Of a stretch of 64,000 nt of DNA, positions 8,464 through 17,100 are shown piece by piece. A program made the position numbers and the translations under genes. Position 1 is the stretch's first letter. The number at the start of each line of letters is the position of its first letter. The notes beneath the pieces were generated by a model, which saw nothing but the letters and a program-made list of their open reading frames with translations, was not told where the DNA came from and did no database searches. Source of the stretch: Alloyangia pacifica (GTDB lineage Bacteria; Pseudomonadota; Alphaproteobacteria; Rhodobacterales; Rhodobacteraceae); NCBI RefSeq assembly GCF_900116195.1, contig NZ_FOZW01000005.1, positions 124,001 to 188,000 of the forward strand. Direction: 5' to 3'.

Positions 8464-10185
8464 GTGGGCGAAGTGATGAACGGGGCGCAGGTCATCCTGA
8501 AGATGCTGGAACTGCATGGGGTGAGCCATGTCTTCGGGCTTCCGGGCGAGACGACAATCGGCTGGTACAAGGAATGGCAGGGCTCCTCTGATATCGAATA
8601 TGTGCTGACCCGCGACGAGCGCACCGCCTCCTACGCGGCCGAGGCCTATGCCAAGATCACCGGCCGCCCCGCCGTGCTCGAGGCCCCGAGCCCCGGCGTC
8701 ACCCATTGCACCCCCGGCATCACCGAGGCCTTCCTGTCCTCGGTGCCGGTGATCTTCTTCAGCTCCGACATCCCGGTGAATCAGGACAAGAAGCACGGGC
8801 TGACCGGGGTCGATCAGACCGCGATGTACGAGAGCATCTGCAAGGAATCCTTCTACCTCACCAACGTGAAGGACATCCCCTTCCTGATGCGCCGCGCCTT
8901 CCGCGTCGCCACCTCGGGCCGTCCGGCGCCGGTGCATATCCGTGTGCCGATCAACGTCTTTCACGACCAGGCCGAGATCGCCGATCTCTATGCCGACGGC
9001 GACTACAGCCGTTACCCGGCGCATCGGCCGGTGGCTGACCATGGCAAGATCCGCCAGGCCATCGACGCGCTGCTCGCGGCGAAGAAGCCGGCGATCATCT
9101 GCGGTCAGGGCGCGCTCATCTCGCGGGCGGGCGAGGCGGTTCTGGCGCTCGCCGAGCTGCTGCAGATCCCCGTCGGCACCACCACTCCCGGCAAGGGCAC
9201 CATCCCCGAGACCCATCCGCTGGCGCTGCGCGTCATCGGCGCGCGCGGCGGCATGGAATATTCGAATGCCTACGTGAAGGACGCCGACTGCGTCTTCTTC
9301 GTGGGCTCCAACACCGACTCGAGCGGCACCAACCACTGGAAACTCTACGGCGACCCGGCCGAGACGACCTTCCTGCAGCTCGACATGGCCGAGGCGCATG
9401 TCGGCAACAACTACCCGCTGAAGGTCGGCATGGTCGGTGACGCCCGCGCGACGCTCGACTACATGGCCGAGATCATCCGAGCCGAGCACCCGGACCTCTC
9501 GCGTCCGGCGCTGGATCTGACCGAGATGAAGCGCACCGCGCTCGACGCGGTGTTCAACTCCAACATCGAGATGCCCGAGGGCACCGTCTCGCCGGTCAAG
9601 CTGACGCAGGCGCTGGACAAGCTGCTGCCGCCGAACGCCATCGTCACCGCCGAGCCCGGCGTCGCCGCGATCTACCCCTCGGCGCTGCTGTCGGTGCGCG
9701 AGGCCGGACGGCGCTACATCACCAATTACTCGATGGGCGCGCTTGGCTACTCCGTTCCTGCCGGCATCGGCGCGGCCTTTGCCAACGACGGGCCGGTGAT
9801 CTCCTTCACCGGTGACGGCTCGCTGGCCTTCGTGCTCGGCGATTTCGAGACCATCAAGCGCAGCGGCAAGAACATCACCGTGATCCTGACCCGCAACGAC
9901 AACTACGGCTGGATTCGCGGCGAGGCGATCCTGCTCGACGACGTGGACGCGCCCTGGACCACCGATTTCGGCGCGGTGGACTACGCGAAGGTCGCCGAGG
10001 GCTTCGGCTTCCGGACCGCCCGCATCACCTCCGAGGACCAGATCGAGGCCACGCTGGCCGAGGCGATTGCCCATCCCGGTGCCAGCTTCATCGAGATGCG
10101 CGTGCCCTCGCAGGACAAGATCGTGCCCTTCGTTCCGCCCTGGATCGAGGCCGCCAAGGAAAGGAAGCTTCCCTACTTCTACTGA
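8464..10185 (+). CDS. Thiamine pyrophosphate-requiring enzyme (acetolactate synthase/decarboxylase superfamily)
   Basis: About 573 residues with the three TPP-enzyme domains: N-terminal pyrimidine-binding (HVFGLPGE, then DERTASYAAEAYAKITGR with the expected Glu), a central domain, and a C-terminal pyrophosphate-binding domain with GDGSLAF and, about 30 residues later, NDN of the GDG-N motif. The start is uncertain: GTG 8464 has GGAGAG upstream, ATG 8443 gives 7 more residues with no site, and ATG 8476 is also possible. It is followed 62 bases later by tctC, so the enzyme probably acts on the acid imported by the TctCBA system (a 2-oxo acid decarboxylase or acetyltransferase-like reaction). 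Exact reaction unknown. Confidence 0.9.
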   Translation: MGEVMNGAQVILKMLELHGVSHVFGLPGETTIGWYKEWQGSSDIEYVLTRDERTASYAAEAYAKITGRPAVLEAPSPGVTHCTPGITEAFLSSVPVIFFSSDIPVNQDKKHGLTGVDQTAMYESICKESFYLTNVKDIPFLMRRAFRVATSGRPAPVHIRVPINVFHDQAEIADLYADGDYSRYPAHRPVADHGKIRQAIDALLAAKKPAIICGQGALISRAGEAVLALAELLQIPVGTTTPGKGTIPETHPLALRVIGARGGMEYSNAYVKDADCVFFVGSNTDSSGTNHWKLYGDPAETTFLQLDMAEAHVGNNYPLKVGMVGDARATLDYMAEIIRAEHPDLSRPALDLTEMKRTALDAVFNSNIEMPEGTVSPVKLTQALDKLLPPNAIVTAEPGVAAIYPSALLSVREAGRRYITNYSMGALGYSVPAGIGAAFANDGPVISFTGDGSLAFVLGDFETIKRSGKNITVILTRNDNYGWIRGEAILLDDVDAPWTTDFGAVDYAKVAEGFGFRTARITSEDQIEATLAEAIAHPGASFIEMRVPSQDKIVPFVPPWIEAAKERKLPYFY

Positions 10186-10247
10186 TCCGGCACCGAGCCC
10201 TGAAGCCAAAAGACCGGACTGTTCCAAAAACCCAACAGGAGACTCCC

Positions 10248-11234
10248 ATGAAACTAATGCATGTGACGAAGATCATCGCCGCAGCCGCGACCCTGACGGC
10301 CGCGCTGCAAGGCCCTGCGCAGGCGGCCGACTACCCGAGCAAGGATATCATGCACATCATGCCCTGGAGCGCGGGTGGCGGCACCGACACGGTCATGCGT
10401 AGCTTCCTCAGCTTCGCCGAGGAGCCGCTCGGCGTCGGCATCAACACCCAGAACATCACCGGCGCACAGAGCGGCGTCGGCACGTTGCGGCTGATGAAGT
10501 CGCGCCCCGATGGCTACACCATCGGTTCGCTCACCTGGGACAGCGTGATCACCGTGCCCTACAACGATCTGGTGCCGGGCTATGACACCGAGCAGCTCGC
10601 CTATCTGGGCGCGGTGACTGTGCACCCGACGGCGATCATCGTGCGCGCCGACGCGCCCTTCACAACGGTGGACGAGTTCGTAGAAGCGGCCAAGGCGGCC
10701 CCCGGAACACTGAAGATCTCCAATGTCGGCCTCGGCGGTGTCTGGCATCTTCCGGCGCTGGATTTCGCCAAGCAAGCCGAGATCGACGTGCAGCACATCC
10801 CCTACCCCAAGGGCTCCGGCCCGCAGGTCGAGGGTCTCCTGTCGGGCGAGACCGACGCCGCCTCGACCAGCATCTCGGCCGCCTACTCGGCGATCCAGTC
10901 CGGTCAGGCCCGCGTTCTGGCGGTGATGGCCGATGAACGCTCGGACGACTTCCCGGACGTGCCGACCTTCAAGGAAAGCGGCTACGACGTCGTCTGGGGC
11001 GGCTTCCGCCTGCTGGCCACCCAGGCAGAGGTGGACGCCGAGCAGCGCGCCACGCTCGAGGCCGCCTTCGCGCAGGTCTTCGACAACCCCGAATTCCAGA
11101 AGGTCGCCGCGGACACCGGCATGGGTGCCGGCTGGATGGACGCCGAAGAGACCGCCGCCTACGTCAAGGCATCGCAGGAAAAGGCCTTTGCCCTGACCGA
11201 CGAGCTGGTCGAAGCCGGCCTGCTGAGCGAGTAA
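10248..11234 (+). CDS. tctC: Tripartite tricarboxylate transporter substrate-binding protein
   Basis: 328 residues, TctC/BugT family periplasmic receptor. A signal peptide of about 25 residues ends in GPAQA before ADYPSKDIMHIMPWSAGGGTD, which carries the family's strand-loop (PWSAGGGTDTVMR) near the N-terminus. A late GAGWMDAEETAAYVKAS helix is also typical. AGGAGA precedes the ATG. It is second in the GntR-controlled operon and followed by a strong hairpin, as usual for binding proteins made in excess. The ligand is a carboxylic acid by family; the identity is not readable. Confidence 0.93.
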   Translation: MKLMHVTKIIAAAATLTAALQGPAQAADYPSKDIMHIMPWSAGGGTDTVMRSFLSFAEEPLGVGINTQNITGAQSGVGTLRLMKSRPDGYTIGSLTWDSVITVPYNDLVPGYDTEQLAYLGAVTVHPTAIIVRADAPFTTVDEFVEAAKAAPGTLKISNVGLGGVWHLPALDFAKQAEIDVQHIPYPKGSGPQVEGLLSGETDAASTSISAAYSAIQSGQARVLAVMADERSDDFPDVPTFKESGYDVVWGGFRLLATQAEVDAEQRATLEAAFAQVFDNPEFQKVAADTGMGAGWMDAEETAAYVKASQEKAFALTDELVEAGLLSE

Positions 11235-11244
11235 ATCCCCCACT

Positions 11245-11268
11245 CGGGGCCCGTGATCGCGGGCCCCG
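11245..11268 (+). terminator. Intercistronic terminator/attenuator after tctC
   Basis: CGGGGCCCG, six-base loop TGATCG, CGGGCCCCG, then CTTTTCC: a 9-bp perfect GC stem with a short T-run between tctC and tctB. It probably lowers expression of the membrane components relative to the binding protein. Confidence 0.75.
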
Positions 11269-11354
11269 CTTTTCCGTTTCGGCGCGACGCTGCGCGGCTC
11301 CGGTCCCGCGCGGCTTGCGCCCTGCGCCGCAGCGCGGGACAAAGGAACTCCTCG

Positions 11355-11864
11355 ATGTCTACTCCAGCCTCTCCGAGGTCCGCCCGGCAGATCCTCTTTG
11401 CTCTGCTGTTGCTCGCCGGGAATACCGTCTACGCCAGCCAGATCCTGCAGATGAGCCGCCCCTTCGCCACGGGCGAGCCGGGCCCGTCCTTCCTGCCTGC
11501 GCTGCTGTGCGGCTTCGTCTATGTCGCGGTGCTGTGCATTCTCAGCGGCGAGCTGCGCAAACCCTCCGCCGCTGCGCTGGCCGCGGCCGAAGGTTCGGAG
11601 CACGTCCCGCGTATCGGCCTTCTGGGTCCGGTGCTCGCCATCGCCCTGACCGCGAGCTTCATCATCGGCTTTCTCTACGTCGGCTACCTGCCGGCGGCCT
11701 TTGTCTACACCGCGCTGATCGCCGGGTACTTCAATTACGAGGAGAGCGGCAATTGTCGCCGCGCGGCGCTGATCGGCGTCGTGACCGGGCTCTGCGTCAC
11801 CCTCTTCGGCTGGCTCTTCTTCGTCCAGCTCTTCGACCTCTACTTGCCGCTCTGGGAGTTCTGA
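11355..11864 (+). CDS. tctB: Tripartite tricarboxylate transporter small membrane protein
   Basis: 169 residues, TctB family, four predicted membrane helices (about 10-28, 45-62, 95-125, 140-165). The small subunit pairs with TctA in the inner membrane. The ATG at 11355 follows AAAGGAACTCC; longer in-frame upstream sequence includes the tctC terminator and is unlikely to be translated. Its stop is separated from the tctA ATG by a single base, indicating coupling. Confidence 0.9.
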   Translation: MSTPASPRSARQILFALLLLAGNTVYASQILQMSRPFATGEPGPSFLPALLCGFVYVAVLCILSGELRKPSAAALAAAEGSEHVPRIGLLGPVLAIALTASFIIGFLYVGYLPAAFVYTALIAGYFNYEESGNCRRAALIGVVTGLCVTLFGWLFFVQLFDLYLPLWEF

Positions 11865-11865
11865 G

Positions 11866-13374
11866 ATGACCGCACAAATCATCGACGGTTTCCTCATGCT
11901 CCTGCATCCGGTGACCTTCCTCTACCTCATCGGCGGCTTTCTTCTCGGGCTGCTGTTCGGGGCCATTCCCGGCCTGACCGCGACTCTGGCTATCGCGCTG
12001 CTGCTGCCCTTCACCTTCAGCATGGATGTCGCCGACGCGCTGGTCATGGTGGCCGGGATCTACATGGCCGGGCTGTACGCGGGCTCGATCACCGGCATCA
12101 CGCTGAACATCCCCGGCGCGCCGTCGGGCGCGATCACCACGGTCGACGGCCATGCACTCATGAAGCGCGGCGAAGGCGCGCAGGCGCTGGGAATGAGCGC
12201 CTTTGCCTCGGCCATCGGCGGGCTGACCGGGGTAATCATCCTGATCGCCCTCGCCAAACCGGTGAGCAGCCTTGCGCTGCTGTTCCAGACGCCGGACAAG
12301 TTCTCTCTGGTGCTGCTGGCCATCGTCACCGTCACCATCGTGTCGCAGGGCTCGCTGCTGAAATCCACCACCGCCATGGCGCTCGGGCTGATGATCGCAA
12401 CGGTCGGCATCGACCCGATGCTGCCCGAGGGGCGGTTCGATTTCGACAGCTACAACCTGATCGAAGGCGTCAACCTGCTGCCGGCGGTGATCGGGCTCTT
12501 CGCGGTCTGCGAGCTGATCGCGCAAGCCGGGATGCCTGCCCGCCTGAGCCAGGCGCAGGCCGTGGCCGACCTGCCCGCGCCGCGCCGCCGCGACTTCCTG
12601 CCGAGCCGGGCACGCATCCGCGAGGTCGGGCTCTTCGCCATGCTGCGGAGCTCTGTTCTCGGCGTGCTCATCGGCATGCTGCCGGGTGGCGGTGCCTCCA
12701 TGGCTTCGTTCATCGCCTATGCCGAGGCAAAGCGCAGCGCTCAGAAGCCCGATGAGTTCGGCAAGGGCTCCTACGAGGGGCTGTCCGCTTCCGAGGCGGC
12801 GAACAACGGCGTCTGCGGCGGCGCGATCATCCCGCTGCTGACCATGGGTATCCCGGGCGACGCGGTGACCGCGATCATCTTCGGCGTGCTGCTGCTGCAC
12901 GGCCTGGTGCCCGGGCCGACGCTTCTGTCGGACAACTTCATGGTCGTCTCGCCGATGTTCGCGGCGCTCTTCGTCTCCTCGATCCTGATCTTCGTGTCGG
13001 TGCTGCTGTTCGGCCCGCTTTACCTCCGGCTCTCCCGGATCAACCGAGGCGTGCTCTATGCCTTCATCGGGATGATCTCGATGGTCGGCGTCTATGCCTC
13101 GACCTTCTCGATTTTCCAGATGTGGGTGGCGCTGGCCATCGGCGTGCTCGCCATGCTGCTGAGGGTCTGCGGATATCCGGTGGTCCCGGCGCTGATGGGG
13201 ATCATCCTCGGCCCGTACTTCGAGGAGTTCCTGCGCCGGTCGCTGATCGTATCCAAGGGCGATCCCAGCATCTTCGTGACCAGTCCGATCAGCCTCGCGC
13301 TCCTGCTGCTGACGCTCGGCTTCATCTGGATGCTGCGGATAGGTCCGGCGCGGAAGGCAGCCTCCACGCGCTGA
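11866..13374 (+). CDS. tctA: Tripartite tricarboxylate transporter large membrane protein
   Basis: 502 residues, about 12 membrane segments, TctA family. Characteristic conserved loops are visible: GAIPGLTATLAIALLLPFTF near the N-terminus, an NIPGAPSGAITT loop, and the second-half repeat MLPGGGASMASFIAYAEAK followed by GVCGGAIIPLLTMGIPGD. Together with TctB and TctC it forms a complete secondary, cation-coupled, receptor-dependent uptake system. It is the last gene of the operon; the DNA after it carries an IS110 remnant. Confidence 0.95.
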   Translation: MTAQIIDGFLMLLHPVTFLYLIGGFLLGLLFGAIPGLTATLAIALLLPFTFSMDVADALVMVAGIYMAGLYAGSITGITLNIPGAPSGAITTVDGHALMKRGEGAQALGMSAFASAIGGLTGVIILIALAKPVSSLALLFQTPDKFSLVLLAIVTVTIVSQGSLLKSTTAMALGLMIATVGIDPMLPEGRFDFDSYNLIEGVNLLPAVIGLFAVCELIAQAGMPARLSQAQAVADLPAPRRRDFLPSRARIREVGLFAMLRSSVLGVLIGMLPGGGASMASFIAYAEAKRSAQKPDEFGKGSYEGLSASEAANNGVCGGAIIPLLTMGIPGDAVTAIIFGVLLLHGLVPGPTLLSDNFMVVSPMFAALFVSSILIFVSVLLFGPLYLRLSRINRGVLYAFIGMISMVGVYASTFSIFQMWVALAIGVLAMLLRVCGYPVVPALMGIILGPYFEEFLRRSLIVSKGDPSIFVTSPISLALLLLTLGFIWMLRIGPARKAASTR

Positions 13375-13440
13375 GCTCGCCCCTCTCCAAAGTCACAAGG
13401 CAGAGTTTGTTCCCGGAGAGGCTGAAGGGCCGGATCAACA

Positions 13441-13700
13441 GTGGTCCGCGCCAAGATAGCCAAGCTCCGGGACCACCTTTGTTGTCTCGAACGCCGGATC
13501 GCCATATTCGAAAAGAGGATCACGGCCGGCTTCGGGGGCCGCCCTGCGTGTCGGGGTTTGTGCGATCGAAGGCGTGGGCCCCAAGCGCGCTGCGACTATT
13601 CTTACCGCCGTCGGCGATGGCACGAAGCTCCGGAGCTGGAGGCACTTTGCGCCCTTGTTCAGCCTGCGCCGGGCGTCGGGTCCGACGGAGCAAATCCCGC
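13441..13700 (+). pseudogene. IS110-family transposase C-terminal remnant
   Basis: One frame reads an alpha-helical LERRIAIFEKRI segment. After a shift in a G-run near 13538, the next frame reads AIEGVGPKRAATILTAVGDG and then WRHFAPLFSLR. This matches the DEDD-transposase C-terminal pattern of a helix, PGIGPxTAxxLxxxxGDG, then FAxxxGLxPR. There is no N-terminal catalytic half and no recognisable IS ends. It marks an old insertion downstream of tctA. The remainder of 13375-13754 contains nothing else I recognise. Confidence 0.6.
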
Positions 13701-13754
13701 CGTGCCGTGAAGATCGCGCCGCCCGCGATCCGATCACAGATGACGATCCCATGC

Positions 13755-14366
13755 CTAGCGCGATCCCGTCCCGGCTCCCTGGACCCGCGTGAACAAGACA
13801 GTGGCTAGGGTCGCCAACAGAGCGGCTGTGCAGAGCACCGCCTTCGAAACCGGCTCCATCGTCCCTTCGATCAAGACGGCGTGGATCACGCTGCAGACAA
13901 CGATCAGCACCGCGAGCGTTCTGTGCGCCAGATGCCAACTCCGCCTCCGCCTGCGGAGCGCCGCGAGCGCCGCGGTGAGGAAGACCGCCCACATGGCGAT
14001 CACGCCCCAGACCGAGAAGGGCGTCGGAGAGGCGAATGCGAGCGCGTCCAGCACGTCGGGTGGGCTGGTGATCCAGAGACCACCGACATGACCGACGACA
14101 AGCAGTGTCAGCAGTGCTCCGCTCGCCCGGTGGACCCGGCGAGAGACACCCCGGGGCAGGTGAGGCAGGGCCCCTGCTGCGAGCAAGGGCTGCATCAGCA
14201 ACAGCGTCATGGCAAGAATCCCTGCAAATCCCGCGGCGATGTAGACGGGCCGTCGCCAGGCAAGCAGCGGACTCATCGCCGCCGCCGCGACGGGCACGGC
14301 GATGATCAGCGTGAGGCAGACCCAGGCAAGCGCCGGGCGCCATCGTCGCCATGCCGGAGACCCCAA
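13755..14366 (-). CDS. Ferric reductase-like transmembrane protein (cytochrome b-type)
   Basis: 203 residues, about six membrane helices, matching the ferric reductase-like transmembrane domain: heme-ligand candidates HRASGALLTLLVVGHVG (about 80-97) and WHLAHRTLAVLIVVCSVIH (about 140-160) sit in helices as His pairs. It lacks the cytosolic FAD/NAD domains of full NOX/FRE reductases, so an unknown partner would supply electrons. The start is probably TTG at 14366, four bases after the stop of the upstream secreted protein and overlapping its ribosome-site region; translation coupling is likely. Pairing with an intradiol-dioxygenase-like exported protein is unusual. Confidence 0.8.
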   Translation of the reverse strand: MGSPAWRRWRPALAWVCLTLIIAVPVAAAAMSPLLAWRRPVYIAAGFAGILAMTLLLMQPLLAAGALPHLPRGVSRRVHRASGALLTLLVVGHVGGLWITSPPDVLDALAFASPTPFSVWGVIAMWAVFLTAALAALRRRRRSWHLAHRTLAVLIVVCSVIHAVLIEGTMEPVSKAVLCTAALLATLATVLFTRVQGAGTGSR

Positions 14367-14370
14367 GCCC

Positions 14371-14859
14371 TCAGACCGGACTCAGCACGAAATGCGCCTC
14401 GAGCGCGGTATCACGGGCGCTCTTCATCACCGGGCGCAGAAAGACGGTCTCGAACTCGCCGCTGTCGTAGGCCAGATGCCCATGCGGCTGGCCGAAGGCC
14501 GGAACGATCTGCGGCATCTCGAGACGGAACACCCCGTTCGCATCGGTAAGCGTCGCGCCATGGCTCTGCGGATCGCGCTCGTGCCCCTCGGTGGTGTGCG
14601 CCCAGATCTGGATGCGCTGGCCAGCCAGCGGCATCCCGTCTCCGGCGCGTCTCACCGTGCCGGACATCCAGAATCCGCCGCCCCCGATCCGCGCGACAAC
14701 AGGCGCGCCGGGACGGTAATTGTTGGCACCGCCACGCATGGAGGGCGTCGCCGCGAGGGCCTGCGCCGACGCGGGTCGTAGCAGGCCGGAGGCTCCGCTT
14801 AGGATCAGGGCAGCTCCGGACAGAAGAAGCGTGCGGCGGTCGTGCAAGACGTTGGTCAT
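14371..14859 (-). CDS. Exported intradiol ring-cleavage dioxygenase-like protein
   Basis: 162 residues. The N-terminus DRRTLLLSGAALILSGASG has a twin-Arg and hydrophobic stretch, suggesting Tat or Sec export, with processing near SAQA. The rest resembles the protocatechuate/catechol 1,2-dioxygenase beta-fold: SGTVRRAGDGMPLAGQRIQIWAH, TLTDANGVFRLEM and a QPHGHLAYDSG segment where enzymes have the PHIH iron ligands (HxH preserved). The two Tyr iron ligands are not obviously present, so it may be non-catalytic or use another metal site. AGGAGG precedes the ATG. It is cotranscribed with the downstream ferric-reductase-like protein. Confidence 0.75.
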   Translation of the reverse strand: MTNVLHDRRTLLLSGAALILSGASGLLRPASAQALAATPSMRGGANNYRPGAPVVARIGGGGFWMSGTVRRAGDGMPLAGQRIQIWAHTTEGHERDPQSHGATLTDANGVFRLEMPQIVPAFGQPHGHLAYDSGEFETVFLRPVMKSARDTALEAHFVLSPV

Positions 14860-15104
14860 GCGAGGTCCTCCTGACAGGCACTCTGTGGTCCGGCGCCGAG
14901 CGGCCGGGATCAACCATCGCGCAAGGTTACCGCGAAAGCCGCGGTCCCCAAAGCAAACCCGCACCTGTTTGACACACGTCGCCACCACAAATACGTGAGC
15001 TGGCAGCCCGCAGGGCCCCTGACCAGTCGGGCACGGCCGCCCGCCATGCGCAGCCCGCCGAATTCGAGAACGGGCCGCCCAGTGTACCGAGGTCGCGCTT
15101 TTGC

Positions 15105-16352
15105 CTAGCGCGCTTCGGCAGCCAGCGCCGTGAGTGTCAGACACAGGTTCGTCGCCACCGTCATGTCCTGCACCGAGATCCATTCCAGCGGGCCGTGGAT
15201 GTTCTGCATGCCGGTGAAAAGGTTCGGTGTCGGCACGCCCAACTCGGTCAGCCGGGAGCCGTCAGTGCCGCCGCGGATCGGGATCGACACGGGCTCGATG
15301 CCGAGCTTGCGACAGGCGTCTCGTGCAAGGTCGACCGGTGTCATATCGTCTTCGAGCCAGTAACGCATGTTGCGGTATTGCGGACGGATTTCGCAAGTGA
15401 TGCTGGCGCGCGGCTCGCTCGCCTGCACTGCCTCGCAGACCTGCCGCAGCAGTGCGCCTTTGGCCGCCAGCCCCTCGCGTTCGAAGTCGCGCAGGATCAG
15501 CCGGATCTTCATCTCTGACGACCCTCCGGTCATGTCGGTGACATGCAGGAAACCATCGCGCCCGCCGGTTGTTTCGGGGGTCATCGTGGCCTGAGGCAGC
15601 GTCTGGACGATCTTCGCCGCCAGATGCGTGGCATTGACCATCTTTCCCTTGGCAAAGCCGGGGTGGATCGACACGCCGGTGACAGTGATCTCGGCGGCGT
15701 CGGCGGAAAAGGTTTCGTCTTCGATCTCACCGACCCGGCCGCCGTCGAAGGTGTAGGCGAAATCCACCCCGAGAGCCGCGGGCAGCGCTTCGGACACCCC
15801 GCGCCCGATCTCCTCGTCAGGTGTGAAGGCGATACGGACCGGGCCATGCGGTATCTCCGGATGCGCCAGCAGGTGTCGTGCGGCGGTCATGATGATCGCG
15901 ACCCCGGCCTTGTCATCGGCGCCAAGCAGCGTGGTGCCCGAGGCCGTGATGATGTCGTGACCCTGCTTTTCCGAGAGGTAGGGGAAGACCTCGGGCGAGA
16001 GCCTGAGCTCGGGGTCATCCGGAAAGGTGATCTCGCCGCCGTTGTAGCCATGGATCACACGAGGCTTCACGCCGCTCGCGTTGAACTGCGGGGCGGTGTC
16101 CACATGCGCGAGAAAGCCGATGGTCGGCCCGGGGGCTGTGCCGGGGATGGTGGCCAGCACGACACCGTAGTCGGTCAGCTGAACGTCCTGTGCGCCGACC
16201 TCCCGAAGCTCGGTTTCGAGCACTCGCAGCAGGTCGAACTGGATCGCGGTGCTCGGCGCGCTCGGCGATGCCTCGTTGCTCTGCGTATCGATCGCGGCGT
16301 AACGGACCAGCCGCGCCTCGAGTTCACTGTCGAAGTCGTTTTGCATGTGCAT
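15105..16352 (-). CDS. pepT: Peptidase T (tripeptide aminopeptidase)
   Basis: 415 residues, M20B metallopeptidase; releases the N-terminal residue from tripeptides in the cytoplasm. The two-zinc site is visible: HVDTAP (about 84), the bridging Asp in GADDKAG (about 145), the catalytic Glu pair in FTPDEEIGRG (about 180), an Asp in FDGG, and a late His in GMQNIHGPLE. The central dimerisation domain (about 215-330) is intact. Start is the ATG at 16352 or 16346 (MHMQND), both close to AAGGCAGG. Monocistronic, with no obvious link to neighbours. Confidence 0.95.
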   Translation of the reverse strand: MHMQNDFDSELEARLVRYAAIDTQSNEASPSAPSTAIQFDLLRVLETELREVGAQDVQLTDYGVVLATIPGTAPGPTIGFLAHVDTAPQFNASGVKPRVIHGYNGGEITFPDDPELRLSPEVFPYLSEKQGHDIITASGTTLLGADDKAGVAIIMTAARHLLAHPEIPHGPVRIAFTPDEEIGRGVSEALPAALGVDFAYTFDGGRVGEIEDETFSADAAEITVTGVSIHPGFAKGKMVNATHLAAKIVQTLPQATMTPETTGGRDGFLHVTDMTGGSSEMKIRLILRDFEREGLAAKGALLRQVCEAVQASEPRASITCEIRPQYRNMRYWLEDDMTPVDLARDACRKLGIEPVSIPIRGGTDGSRLTELGVPTPNLFTGMQNIHGPLEWISVQDMTVATNLCLTLTALAAEAR

Positions 16353-16529
16353 CCTGCCTTGCGAAGATCTTTCAGCCGAAAGGGGCGCGCAGCGGCAAGA
16401 GAGTCAAGACTTCCGCGACGGGCGCCGGCTGTCACTCACAGGTGGTTGCGGTCCCAGTGAGGGCGTCGAAACGAGGCAGGAGCGGCGGGAAAGGGTGCAT
16501 GGCGTCTCGCTCAGAGCGAGTGCGTCGGT

Positions 16530-16931
16530 TCATTCCGGGAACGCCACCCTGCAGCTGGCAACCTGATTGCGGTAAACCGCTTGCTCCTGCACCAGCGCCG
16601 CCCGCAGCGCATCCAGCTTCGCGCGTTCCTCGACGACATTGATCGGCACCGCCTGTTCGCGCGGCCCGGGATCGGAGGCGATGCAGGTCGAGATACCTCC
16701 GTAGCGAGAGTAGCCGCCGTAGGACCCCGAACAGAACCCCACTGTCGCCTGCGAACGCGAGACATGCACCGCATAGCCGCGGTCGATATTGCCTTGCGCA
16801 ACCTCGATCCGCTCCTCGAGATTGCGGACGCGGGCCCCTGCGCGATCGACACATTTCTCCTGAAGGCTCGCGCAGCCCATCAGGACGAGCGGCACCAGAA
16901 ACGGCAGCATAGTCGTTACACGTTCGAGCAT
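16530..16931 (-). CDS. Small Cys-rich lipoprotein-like protein
   Basis: 133 residues. A hydrophobic leader ends in LVLMGCASLQ, an imperfect lipobox suggesting lipidation at Cys about 20. A helical segment (RVRNLEERIEVAQGNIDRGYA, about 30-50) follows, then Cys-rich turns (VGFCSGSYGG, ISTCIASD) and a second helix (EERAKLDALRAALVQEQAV) ending in CRVAFPE. This helix-Cys-helix-Cys layout resembles small uncharacterised lipoproteins I associate with Rhodobacteraceae. GAGGAGG lies just upstream of the ATG at 16931. Function unknown. Confidence 0.75.
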   Translation of the reverse strand: MLERVTTMLPFLVPLVLMGCASLQEKCVDRAGARVRNLEERIEVAQGNIDRGYAVHVSRSQATVGFCSGSYGGYSRYGGISTCIASDPGPREQAVPINVVEERAKLDALRAALVQEQAVYRNQVASCRVAFPE

Positions 16932-17100
16932 CGGGACCTCCTCACCTGCGTTCATTCACGTCAAGGTAGCGCTCGGCAGCATTTCATTAACATCCGGTCA
17001 GGCCCCCTCCGTCCAGGGGATCGGCGGCGTCCCGGATGCGCTTTGCACGAATCCGGCGCGAGGATGCAAACCCTCGCGCCAACACATGATCCTGTCCAGA

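Noticed and set aside
8446-10227. 593-codon antisense frame over the TPP enzyme
   Set aside because: Mirror of the real gene, with no recognisable domain; the plus strand carries clear TPP motifs.
13375-13440. Terminator after tctA (CCTCTCC ... GGAGAGG)
   Set aside because: The loop is about 26 bases and no T-run follows; not a credible intrinsic terminator.
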